Shown in pieces: positions 53,085 through 61,430 of a stretch of DNA of 64,000 bases. Source of the stretch: Chlorogloeopsis sp038404745 (lineage in GTDB: Bacteria > Cyanobacteriota > Cyanobacteriia > Cyanobacteriales > Nostocaceae); the NCBI RefSeq assembly GCF_038404745.2, contig NZ_JAYKTT020000017.1, forward strand, positions 164,222-228,221. The letters are read 5' to 3'. Both the position numbers and the translations under genes were made by a program. The first letter of the stretch is position 1. The number at the start of each line of letters is the position of its first letter. Under the pieces are notes generated by a model. That model was not told where the DNA came from. It made no database searches and worked only from the letters and a program-made list of their open reading frames with translations.

Positions 53085-55571
53085 ATGATTCTTCTTTTCC
53101 TTGTACCAGATTACCTACAATCCTTCCCCGCGTCTTTGTTTCTCCGCGTCACCGCGTCTATTTTATTACTTTTACTGGGCTACATCGGTGTTCCGTTGTG
53201 GATGTGGTCGCTCTATTTTGCGGTAGTGTTGGCAGCATGGCAAGCACCTGTTTGGGTTTGGGTATTGTTTGGTGTAGTAATTGCGATTTTGAATGTGCCA
53301 ATTCTGAGGCGATCGCTCCTCACATCTCCTTTAATTAAAGGTATAAAAGCATTCAATATATTACCGAAAATTTCTGATACTGAACGGGCAGCAATTGAAG
53401 CGGGAAATGTTTGGGTGGATGGCGAGTTCTTTTCTGGTAAGCCTAATTTTCAAAGGATTAGAAGCGAACCTTATCCTCAAGTTACACCAGAACTGCAAGC
53501 ATTTCTGGACGGGCCAGTTGAACAAGTTTGCCGGATGGTAAGCGATTGGGAAATTTATCGCCGCAAGGATTTACCACCTGAAGTTTGGGACTATCTCAAA
53601 CAAGAGCGCTTCTTGGGGATGATGATTCCTAAAGAGTACGGTGGTTTAGGCTTTTCCAACTTCGCTTACAGTAACGTCATGACAAAGTTGGCATCCCGTT
53701 CTTTTACTCATATCGCTACCGTTGGTGTAACAAACTCTTTGGGGCCTGCTAAATTATTACTGCGTTACGGTACACCCGAACAGAAAAATCATTATTTGCC
53801 ACGCCTAGCTAGAGGAGAAGAAATTCCCTGTTTTGCCTTGACTGAACCGAATGCGGGTTCGGATGCGGCAAGTATCAAGTCTGAAGGGGTGGTGTTTAAG
53901 GGTGAAGATGGCAAGCTTTATCTGCGGTTAAATTGGAAGAAAAGATACATTACTCTGGGTGCGATCGCTACTCTGTTAGGGCTAGCTTTTAGACTGCGAG
54001 ATCCCGAAAATCTTTTAGGTAAGGGCGAAGATGTAGGTATTACCTGTGCTTTAATTCATACCAAAACACCTGGCGTTATTCTAGGGAAGCGTCACGACCC
54101 GATGGGTGTGCCTTTTTACAATTCGCCTACGGAAGGACATGATGTAGTCATTCCTATAGACCAAATTATTGGCGGTGTGGAACAGGCGGGACAGGGCTGG
54201 AAGATGCTCATGCAATCCTTAGCAGCAGGTCGAGGCATCAGCTTCCCGGCTAGTTGTGCAGGAGTTGCCAAACTGGTAGCAAGAGTGACAGGTGCTCATT
54301 CGATAGTGCGGCAACAGTTTGGTTTACCGATAGGTCGTTTTGAAGGTGTTGAAGAACCTTTGGCGCGGATTGGCGGTTTAACATATCTGATGGAAGCGGC
54401 TCGCACCTATACCTGTGGTGCGGTAGACAAAGGCGAACAGCCAGCAGTAATTTCTGCGATCGCCAAGTATAACCTAACAGAACTGTCTCGCAAAATTATC
54501 AATGACGGCATGGACATTCAAGGAGGCGCGGGAATTTGTCGCGGGCCGAGAAATCTATTGGCAAATATTTATACAGCTACACCAATTTCTATTACCGTCG
54601 AAGGGGCAAATATTCTCACTCGCACAATGATGATTTTCGGTCAGGGAGCGATTCGCTGTCATCCCTATGTATATTCGGAAATTGCCGCTCTCAATCAGTC
54701 GGATGTCAATGCCTTTGACCAAGTATTCTGGAATCACATCGGGCTAACTATACGTAATGCTTTTCGAGCTAGTCTTCTCAGTATTTCCCGTGGGTATTTG
54801 GCTAGTTCTCCCGTCAAAGGAGCGACAGCTAAATATTACCGCAAACTAGAGTGGGCATCTGCTACCTTTGCTGTTCTCACTGATGTTGCCTTATTCTGTT
54901 TTGGTGGCACGCTGAAGCGGCGAGAAAAGCTGACGGGAAGGTTTGCTGATATTTTGTCGTGGATGTATCTAGGAACTGCTACTCTGCGTCGATTCGAGGC
55001 GGAAGGATCTTTATCAGAAGACTTGCCCTTTGTTGACTGGGCAATGCAATATACCTTTGCTCAAATTCAGCAGGGATTCGAGGGTATTTTCAATAATATG
55101 CCCATACCTGTACTCGGTAGCTTATTCCAAGGGCCGATCGCTTGGTGGTGGCGACTAAATCCCATTGGTACTCTGCCCTCCGATCAGCTTGGCAGTGAAG
55201 TTGCCCGCAGCCTTCAAACTCCAGGGCAGCGCCGCGACAGACTTACCGCAGGTATATATGTTCCTACCACTGTGGATGAAGCATTGGGACGTTTGGAACA
55301 CGCTTTTATGTTGTCATCCCAAGCCGAGTCAATTCTCAAAACCATCAAAGCAGCGAGCAATGCTGGTAAGCTACCGCAGCAAAAACCCGAACGCCTAATT
55401 GCAGCAGCACTAGAGGCGGGAGTAATTAGTTCCCAAGAGGCTGAACTTTTGTGCGAGGCAGAGATTGCTCGTAATGATGCTATTCAAGTGGATGCGTTTA
55501 CGCTGGAGGAATATCAGCAAGGAAAATCGAATATTTCCGCACAAGAGATGCTCAAACCTGTGTTGGTTTAG
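53085..55571 (+). CDS. fadE: Membrane-anchored acyl-CoA dehydrogenase (E. coli FadE type)
   Basis: 828 aa, ATG start. Two or three hydrophobic helices (about 16-75, 'YIGVPLWMWSLYFAVVLAAW') precede an acyl-CoA dehydrogenase core. The core has 'MMIPKEYGGLGFSNFAYSNV', 'CFALTEPNAGSDAASI', 'DPMGVPFYNSPTEGHDV', 'GAGICRGPRNLLANIY' and 'SITVEGANILTRTMMIFGQGA'. The long C-terminal region ('WAMQYTFAQIQQGFEGIFNNMP') matches the DUF1974 end of E. coli FadE (814 aa). It makes trans-2-enoyl-CoA and would pass electrons to an ETF; none is encoded in this window. Residues about 13-26 come from a CT-rich repeat, so the first helix is partly repeat-derived. It is 124 bases after fadA. Confidence 0.92.
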   Translation: MILLFLVPDYLQSFPASLFLRVTASILLLLLGYIGVPLWMWSLYFAVVLAAWQAPVWVWVLFGVVIAILNVPILRRSLLTSPLIKGIKAFNILPKISDTERAAIEAGNVWVDGEFFSGKPNFQRIRSEPYPQVTPELQAFLDGPVEQVCRMVSDWEIYRRKDLPPEVWDYLKQERFLGMMIPKEYGGLGFSNFAYSNVMTKLASRSFTHIATVGVTNSLGPAKLLLRYGTPEQKNHYLPRLARGEEIPCFALTEPNAGSDAASIKSEGVVFKGEDGKLYLRLNWKKRYITLGAIATLLGLAFRLRDPENLLGKGEDVGITCALIHTKTPGVILGKRHDPMGVPFYNSPTEGHDVVIPIDQIIGGVEQAGQGWKMLMQSLAAGRGISFPASCAGVAKLVARVTGAHSIVRQQFGLPIGRFEGVEEPLARIGGLTYLMEAARTYTCGAVDKGEQPAVISAIAKYNLTELSRKIINDGMDIQGGAGICRGPRNLLANIYTATPISITVEGANILTRTMMIFGQGAIRCHPYVYSEIAALNQSDVNAFDQVFWNHIGLTIRNAFRASLLSISRGYLASSPVKGATAKYYRKLEWASATFAVLTDVALFCFGGTLKRREKLTGRFADILSWMYLGTATLRRFEAEGSLSEDLPFVDWAMQYTFAQIQQGFEGIFNNMPIPVLGSLFQGPIAWWWRLNPIGTLPSDQLGSEVARSLQTPGQRRDRLTAGIYVPTTVDEALGRLEHAFMLSSQAESILKTIKAASNAGKLPQQKPERLIAAALEAGVISSQEAELLCEAEIARNDAIQVDAFTLEEYQQGKSNISAQEMLKPVLV

Positions 55572-55609
55572 AGAGTTGTGTGATTTACGTAAATAATTTC
55601 AATATACCG

Positions 55610-55656
55610 ATACCTGGGTACAAATTTCATTTGGAAGAAATTGAGTACCCAGGTAT
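55610..55656. terminator. Strong hairpin after fadE, candidate terminator
   Basis: ATACCTGGGTAC (55610-55621) pairs perfectly with GTACCCAGGTAT (55645-55656). Inside, AATTTC pairs with GAAATT. It starts 39 bases after the fadE stop. The following TTTAAATTG is only weakly U-rich, so termination may be partial. Confidence 0.55.
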
Positions 55657-55795
55657 TTAAATTGAGTAGGCATTTCCAGTTTCCACGTTCTACCGCTTAC
55701 AAAAACAACCTAAATAGTGTTTTTACTGAACCTCTTATGTTTCTATTAAGCCAGAATCAACATAAGTGAATTAAAGATTTGCGGAGTAGAAACAC

Positions 55796-58231
55796 ATGGT
55801 TGCTGAGGTACTGAAGCCAAATGTGCGGGACTTGCAAAAAGATGTTGTCGAACTGTTAGAAGAAATTAGTAAATTGATGTATCGCGCTAGTTCAGTTTTA
55901 GGTACTGATGGCGTTGAAAATAAGTATACACAGTATCAGCAACAAATTAGCGACGAAGCAAAAAAGGTGCAAAATCTTGAGTTGAGAATGGCAATTGTTG
56001 CACCGATGAAGGCAGGTAAATCTACTATTGTAAACGCCATTATCGGACAAGAGATTTTGCCAAGTCGAAACTCTGCGATGACGACGCTTCCCACAGAGAT
56101 TATTTTAAATGCAGAACTGACTGAACCAATTTTATATCTGAGTCCCGAAGTATTATCAGTTTTTCAAGAAACACTGTTATCTTTGTGTCATAAGATTAAA
56201 ACTTCAGGGATGGAGCGAGTGCAAAAAAAGCTTGCTCAGTACCCACATTTAGCAGAAATGCCAGAACAAATTCAACAACCTGTAAGCAAGTTAATTCCTG
56301 AAAAGAGTGAAGGGCGTGAAAATATCATTCATACTTTAACTTTTTTAAATGATATTGTTCGCCTGTGCAGTATTCTAAACCCAAATGCAAACCCGATACA
56401 ATACTTGACGGATGCTCCTAGAATATACACTCCATTTTGGCGTTTACAAAAAGCAGAACAACAGCCGGAACTTGGTAATTTAGTAATTGTCGATACACCG
56501 GGGCCAAACGAGGCGGGAGAAAATCTCCAGTTAGGGATTGTAGTAGCAGAACAGCTTCGTAAAAGTTCAATAGTGTTGATTGTTCTTGACTTTACTCAGT
56601 TAAAAAATGAAGCTGCAGAGAAAGTTAAAAAAGACGTTCAGAAAGTAATTGAATTACGCGGTAAAGATAATTTGTATGTGTTGATTAACAAAGTTGATCA
56701 ACGCCGTGAAGGTGATATGACTTCAGAACAGGTGCAGCAGTTTGTTGCTGCGGAATTTGGTATTGGTGATGAGGGTGATAAAAACCATGTCTTTGAAATT
56801 TCTGCCAGACGTGCATTTACTTCGGCTAATTTTTTGCTGGAATTACAGCAGAAACCAGGTATTGATGTTGCCGAGATGAAAACAGCAAAAGCACTTGCTC
56901 AAGAAGCCCTTGGTAGCAGATGGGAAGCAAAACTTAAGAAGGCAAGTATAGACAATTTACAAGACGAAGCTAAGTATCTTTGGGAAGAAGTGTCTGGCTT
57001 TGATCCATTTTTAAATGGTGCAATTTCAGCACTAATGGCAGAAGCTGCTCCAAGATGTATGATATCTGCACTAACAATTGCTCGTCGCAGACTTTCAGAA
57101 CTAAATAATGACGTGCAACTTAGAAGTAGTGCTATCAATCAAGATGCAGGAAAAATAAAACGTGAAATTGAGTCTTTAAATCGTGATTTAGTTACTCTAA
57201 AAAAAAGATTAAAGGATTTAAAGTCAGAATTAGAATCAATTAAAGAAGAATTACATCATAAATTAAATTTAAAATTAAAAGATTTGAATCACAAAACAGC
57301 TAGATCTATTGAATACTACTTTCTTGATGGAATAGCAAAACGAGTCAATGAAGCTAATCACTCTAATCCATTTAAAATTGTTTTTAAGCTAATTGAACAA
57401 CTGGATATAGCTTTTAGAAAATTATTGCTAGAAAATATAGCCATACCTATTGTAGATGGATTGGAAATTTTTCCTAAATCAATTTCTCATCTTTTAAGGT
57501 ATAAAGTAGCATTGCGTAACAGGAATGAATTGGAATTTAAAACTAAACAAGAAGCTGAAGATTTCGCAGAACAATTGGTAGTAGAAGCCAAACAAATAGT
57601 AGAAATATTACTAGAAAAAACTATAAAAGAAATAGAAGCAGAAATTCATAGTAGTCAAAAAAAATTACATGATTCATTAAGAAACAATACAAAAGGAGTG
57701 ATTGAGAATGCCCGTAAGAGATTAAATCAAGCTTTTTCTATAGAGCTTTGTTTACCACCTTTATTATCGGAAAATTTCAGAAATAATTTGGACATGCTAA
57801 TAACAGATCCTATTGAAGAACACCCAACTTTTGACGTTATTAAAACAGTAATTAACTTTTTCCGTTCACTATTCGGTAAAAAATATACAGAAGAAAAAGA
57901 AAAACGTTATATAGTATCACTAGAAAAAACAGTTGTTCAGTTCAATAGTGCAACAGAAGCTAAAATACAAGAGACAGAAAATCAAATTAGTAAGTACCTT
58001 GAAAAGGATTTTAATTATCGCATTAAATCCTTTGTCAAACAATTAGAAAATTATCTAATAAATTATCAAAATAATTTGGAACAAGCATTACAAGATCAAG
58101 ATTTATCTTTAGCTAAACAAAAGGAAAACAGGGCAGAAATTGATGATTTGGCTGAGAAAGCTCAAGAATTGAGAAAAAAATTAGAGAGCCAACAAGATAA
58201 AGCAAATCAATTAATGCAAGAAAATGATTAA
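55796..58231 (+). CDS. CrfC(YjdA)-like dynamin-family GTPase
   Basis: 811 aa, ATG start. The GTPase domain has G1 'APMKAGKST' (69-77, first Gly replaced by Ala), G2 region 'RNSAMTTLPTEI', G3 'DTPGPNEAGE' (233-236) and G4 'NKVD' (298-301). 'MKAGKST...LPSRN...TTLPT', 'VDTPGPNEAG' and 'VLDFTQLKN' run parallel to E. coli CrfC/YjdA, a dynamin-like protein linked to replication clamps and nucleoid positioning. The rest is a long helical stalk with coiled coils (about 435-500, 590-660, 720-811). Around 680 'VINFFRSLFGKK' could be a membrane-contact paddle. It overlaps its downstream partner by 8 bases. Codon use is AT-rich and Lys-rich compared with fad genes, hinting at separate acquisition. Confidence 0.82.
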   Translation: MVAEVLKPNVRDLQKDVVELLEEISKLMYRASSVLGTDGVENKYTQYQQQISDEAKKVQNLELRMAIVAPMKAGKSTIVNAIIGQEILPSRNSAMTTLPTEIILNAELTEPILYLSPEVLSVFQETLLSLCHKIKTSGMERVQKKLAQYPHLAEMPEQIQQPVSKLIPEKSEGRENIIHTLTFLNDIVRLCSILNPNANPIQYLTDAPRIYTPFWRLQKAEQQPELGNLVIVDTPGPNEAGENLQLGIVVAEQLRKSSIVLIVLDFTQLKNEAAEKVKKDVQKVIELRGKDNLYVLINKVDQRREGDMTSEQVQQFVAAEFGIGDEGDKNHVFEISARRAFTSANFLLELQQKPGIDVAEMKTAKALAQEALGSRWEAKLKKASIDNLQDEAKYLWEEVSGFDPFLNGAISALMAEAAPRCMISALTIARRRLSELNNDVQLRSSAINQDAGKIKREIESLNRDLVTLKKRLKDLKSELESIKEELHHKLNLKLKDLNHKTARSIEYYFLDGIAKRVNEANHSNPFKIVFKLIEQLDIAFRKLLLENIAIPIVDGLEIFPKSISHLLRYKVALRNRNELEFKTKQEAEDFAEQLVVEAKQIVEILLEKTIKEIEAEIHSSQKKLHDSLRNNTKGVIENARKRLNQAFSIELCLPPLLSENFRNNLDMLITDPIEEHPTFDVIKTVINFFRSLFGKKYTEEKEKRYIVSLEKTVVQFNSATEAKIQETENQISKYLEKDFNYRIKSFVKQLENYLINYQNNLEQALQDQDLSLAKQKENRAEIDDLAEKAQELRKKLESQQDKANQLMQEND

Positions 58232-59258
58232 TTTTACTGATAAACACAAATCAAATTATATCCCTACTCCATCTATTCCCTATCTAGAAGAACTCCAGCG
58301 TCAAGTACCTGTAGTTGGTGATAAAGCCTTAATTGACCTAATTAATGGCATTCAAGTTAGCAAAGATATCATCCGCTATCGCAAAAATCGCAGTTGGTTT
58401 GGTCAATTATTTGATAAAGTTGACGGTAGCGATAATAAACGCAGATTACTGTTAGATGGAAATTTCATTGCAGGTCAAGAAGCACTTTACAAATGGGTAC
58501 TAGAACTAACTGATTCACTTCGCATTAGTCAAGTTGCTTTGGAAGTGACTCAAAATTCTTTGCTAGAAGCGCGTGATGCTATCCGCAATCAAAAACAAAG
58601 GTTACAAAAGCAAGAAGAAGCACTTTTTGAACTCAGCAACCAATTAAATCAATTAGCGGAACAAGTAAGCATTAGACTCAACAATTTAGAAGCGCGAATG
58701 CGTCAGCTAGAAGTGCGGGTGGCTGCTCATGAAGATTTAGATCATATTGTTACCGCTTGGGCTGCTGGACAAACTTATACTAAATTACCTTGGGCTGTGC
58801 AAGTTGCCTTGTTAGCACGGGAAGTTTTTAGTAGTTCTGTGGTGATGTATGAACTAGAAACTGGCGATACAAAGCGTTATCGTCAGCTATTAGTTAATAA
58901 AATTATTGCCATAAGTAAACAGCTTCCTAATAATTTCTTTAGCCTTAGTGATTTATTAGATCAATCCTGGCTGGCAATGACAAAGGATAATCAGGAATTA
59001 ATAGCAGCCTTACTGGAAATTCGCTCAGTTCCACAGCAACGCTTAGTAAATACACCACATTTGTTTGTTATTGGTACAACATTGGAATTAGCTACTCTAC
59101 CAACAGAAGCTAGACCGAGTAAACCAGCACAAAGCGCATTAGAACTATGCCGTGCCCAAATTGACACTATTTCTCGTACCACTGATGCACGGGAGTTTAT
59201 TACTGCTGTGGTGGAAGAAACTGCCAATGATTGTATATCAATAATTGCTAATAGTTAA
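58224..59258 (+). CDS. Coiled-coil partner of the dynamin-like GTPase (YjcZ-position protein)
   Basis: 344 aa, ATG inside the GTPase's last codons (8-base overlap), so translation is coupled. The N-terminal part ('PTPSIPYLEELQRQVPVVGD', 'WFGQLFDKVDGSDNKRRLLLDGNFIAGQEAL') is followed by a clear coiled coil (about 100-168, 'ALFELSNQLNQLAEQVSIRLNNLEARMRQL' pattern). A helical C-terminal domain ('YTKLPWAVQVALLAREVFSS') ends it. E. coli yjdA is followed by yjcZ, which encodes a protein acting with it; this gene holds the same position. I infer functional equivalence from position and overlap only. There is no signal peptide or membrane helix. Confidence 0.6.
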   Translation: MINFTDKHKSNYIPTPSIPYLEELQRQVPVVGDKALIDLINGIQVSKDIIRYRKNRSWFGQLFDKVDGSDNKRRLLLDGNFIAGQEALYKWVLELTDSLRISQVALEVTQNSLLEARDAIRNQKQRLQKQEEALFELSNQLNQLAEQVSIRLNNLEARMRQLEVRVAAHEDLDHIVTAWAAGQTYTKLPWAVQVALLAREVFSSSVVMYELETGDTKRYRQLLVNKIIAISKQLPNNFFSLSDLLDQSWLAMTKDNQELIAALLEIRSVPQQRLVNTPHLFVIGTTLELATLPTEARPSKPAQSALELCRAQIDTISRTTDAREFITAVVEETANDCISIIANS

Positions 59259-59302
59259 CTAAAAAATATGTTTTGTGTAAAAAATAATATCTTTAAAAGA
59301 AT

Positions 59303-60031
59303 ATGAAATTAACCGCTATTAGAAAAAGGCTATATCGTAATTCAGAAAATCAGTCTTTTACAGAGAAAATAATACAGCAGATTGAACCAAAAATTGGTTT
59401 ATCCGAAGATACAACAGTTAATGATGATAAAATTAATAAAAAAAGTCAGAAACAAATCAAAAAGATAGGGTCACAAATCCAAGATGTCGCACTGTTTGAG
59501 AGCATCGCATTTTGGCAAATATATTTTTTGCATTGGGCAGTAAAAGTAGATTCCTACACTTTAATGAAATATGTATCTTTGAAAATTAAATCTTACCCAA
59601 AAACACTTCGTTATAGTCAGTTCAATAGAACAGTAAGAATATTAAGTTTTGCTTTAAATAGAAATAATTGGAAACAAATAAATAACATTAGGTCTAAATA
59701 CCAAGCTTTAGTTCAATGGTCTCGACAACCAGAATCTATTTGGTTTCCATTAACATTAGCACTAGGTTTGTGTTTTTATTTCATTGTTCCTGAAGATTTT
59801 TTACCAGACTTTATTCCAATTATTGGGTTTATAGATGATTTTATTGCCATTAGCTTCGTCATTATCTGGCTTGCTATTGAGTTGCAAGAAAACATTGCCC
59901 AGCTAGGTGAGATTGAAGCTAGAAAACATATCTTCATCCTGAAATTGATTTTTAGTTTTAGTATTGCAGGAGCAGTTTCAGCTATTTCAGTTAAATTATT
60001 GATGCAAATTTGGGAATTTTTCTATCTATAA
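59303..60031 (+). CDS. DUF1232 (YkvA-like) membrane protein
   Basis: 242 aa, ATG start. A basic N-terminal region precedes 'IVPEDFLPDFIPIIGFIDDF' (162-181), the diagnostic DUF1232 motif, set in a hydrophobic hairpin (about 146-195). A further C-terminal membrane helix follows (about 214-238). The family is widespread and of unknown biochemical role. The gene lies 44 bases after the coiled-coil partner and 39 before the patatin gene, all on the plus strand and all AT-rich, so one transcript is likely. Confidence 0.75.
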   Translation: MKLTAIRKRLYRNSENQSFTEKIIQQIEPKIGLSEDTTVNDDKINKKSQKQIKKIGSQIQDVALFESIAFWQIYFLHWAVKVDSYTLMKYVSLKIKSYPKTLRYSQFNRTVRILSFALNRNNWKQINNIRSKYQALVQWSRQPESIWFPLTLALGLCFYFIVPEDFLPDFIPIIGFIDDFIAISFVIIWLAIELQENIAQLGEIEARKHIFILKLIFSFSIAGAVSAISVKLLMQIWEFFYL

Positions 60032-60070
60032 GTTTTACCAACCCATTAAAATTGCACAGACAAAATAGAT

Positions 60071-61078
60071 ATGAAATCAGCTAATCCTCAACTTGGACTT
60101 GTACTTACAGGCGGTGGTGCTAAAGGAGCATATCAAGCAGGCGCTCTTCAATATATTGCCGAAATAGGACTAGAACCCCAAATTATTGCCGGAACTAGCA
60201 TTGGCGCTCTCAATGGTGCTGCTCTTTCAGGCTATCATCCTTTCCCTTACGCTGTTCAACGTCTGATCCAACTTTGGGAACAGTTAGGTAAAGCAGAAAT
60301 TTTACGCCCAAATACGGGTACTGTTCTCCGCACTCTTAGCTACACTGCTCAAACCTTTACACCAACACTGCGGGCATGGCTAATTGATTTTCTTGCAGCA
60401 GAGGGTTTAATGCAAAATTCAAGTGCTATTTTTGATCCTGCTCCAATTGAGCAACTGTTACGAGAAGCTGTTAATCCTGATGAAATACGGCGTGGGATTG
60501 AGTTATGGGTAACGGTCTTTCCCTCTTTGAAAATACCCGGTTTGGGTTACGACTGGTTAGTTGATTTTATACGCGCTCGTACTGGCACAGATGCTCACTG
60601 GCTTTGTATTCAGGATTGTACTGATGATGAAACAGTTTACAAATTACTTCTGGCTAGTGCTGCCCTTCCCCTAGCATTTCCCAGTCGGGAAGTTAATGGA
60701 CAATCCTATGTAGATGGTGGTTTGGCTGATAATGTACCTTTGAGAGCTTTGGCAAAACGTGGTTGCAAAAACGTCATTGTAATTCACTTAAATAATGGTG
60801 CTGCTTGGAGCCGCCATGACTTTCCTGAACAAACTGTAATTGAAATTAGACCCAAAGAGAGAATTGAAAAGTCTGATACTCCGATAATTGGCAAAATTGA
60901 TACCTTTTTAGATTTTAGTTATGAACGCATTGCCGAACTAAAAAAGCGCGGTTATGAAGATGCTAAACGCTGCTTAATTCCAATTATGGAGGTTTTTAGA
61001 ACCGTAACATATCAGCGTGAATCTCATAACTCGTTGGCTAATTCTACGCAACGTCTCCTGAACAACCCACCCTTATGA
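60071..61078 (+). CDS. Patatin-like phospholipase (RssA/YchK-like)
   Basis: 335 aa, ATG start. The patatin dyad and oxyanion elements are intact: 'LTGGGAKGAYQAGAL' (glycine-rich oxyanion loop), nucleophile Ser43 in 'AGTSIGALNG', and Asp215 in 'YVDGGLADNVPL'. The segment 'LASAALPLAFPSREVNGQSY' is also typical. It should hydrolyse acyl esters of phospholipids or other lipids in the cytoplasm or at the membrane. Location next to a dynamin-like module and 4.5 kb from beta-oxidation genes suggests a link to membrane turnover, which is inference. Confidence 0.88.
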   Translation: MKSANPQLGLVLTGGGAKGAYQAGALQYIAEIGLEPQIIAGTSIGALNGAALSGYHPFPYAVQRLIQLWEQLGKAEILRPNTGTVLRTLSYTAQTFTPTLRAWLIDFLAAEGLMQNSSAIFDPAPIEQLLREAVNPDEIRRGIELWVTVFPSLKIPGLGYDWLVDFIRARTGTDAHWLCIQDCTDDETVYKLLLASAALPLAFPSREVNGQSYVDGGLADNVPLRALAKRGCKNVIVIHLNNGAAWSRHDFPEQTVIEIRPKERIEKSDTPIIGKIDTFLDFSYERIAELKKRGYEDAKRCLIPIMEVFRTVTYQRESHNSLANSTQRLLNNPPL

Positions 61079-61136
61079 AATAGGACTTACGCATTGACAA
61101 AATTAGTTGTCTCCACGATTGAACCCAATTTTAGTA

Positions 61137-61304
61137 TTAATCTTCCTTACGAACACCTTTAAAAGGTTCTCCGTTCTGCTTTACATCCATAAACCGTCCG
61201 GTTTCAGCATCACGCTTCACCCATTGTTCGGTCACAGGGTTGTAAGTTTGGCTACGGTTGTCCACAGCACCACGGCGATAACCTTTGCCTGTATTTTTTG
61301 CCAT
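61137..61304 (-). CDS. Small basic conserved-looking protein, 55 aa
   Basis: Read by hand from the reverse strand: ATG at 61304, TAA at 61137. It starts 'MAKNTGKGYRRGAVDNRSQT', continues with 'NPVTEQWVKRDAETGRFMD', and ends 'GEPFKGVRKED'. The composition is basic and Gly/Arg-rich without hydrophobic segments. The wording 'TGRFMDVK...PFKGVRKE' looks like a conserved small-protein family I have seen in unrelated bacteria, function unknown. AGGAGGTGAT lies 6 bases upstream, so it should be translated strongly. It diverges from the XRE-ImmA/IrrE gene across 126 bases, so it may share its regulation. Confidence 0.8.
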   Translation of the reverse strand: MAKNTGKGYRRGAVDNRSQTYNPVTEQWVKRDAETGRFMDVKQNGEPFKGVRKED

Positions 61305-61310
61305 ATCTTT

Positions 61311-61320
61311 ATCACCTCCT
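61311..61320 (-). promoter_or_regulatory. Near-perfect Shine-Dalgarno of the 55-aa gene
   Basis: AGGAGGTGAT on the minus strand matches the 16S anti-Shine-Dalgarno over ten bases, the best such site in the window. It decides the start of the small gene at 61304. Confidence 0.85.
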
Positions 61321-61430
61321 TAAGACAGATGTAAAAGTCTTTTTACATTTTCTAGTATAATTATAAATAATATTGTCAACAAGTTTGACATTTTTTTGAT
61401 ACCTCTAGCGATCGCTCTAAAGAATCAGCC

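Noticed and set aside
61079..61334. Plus-strand open frame of 75 codons at 61107
   Set aside because: It is the shadow of the well-supported 55-aa gene on the minus strand.
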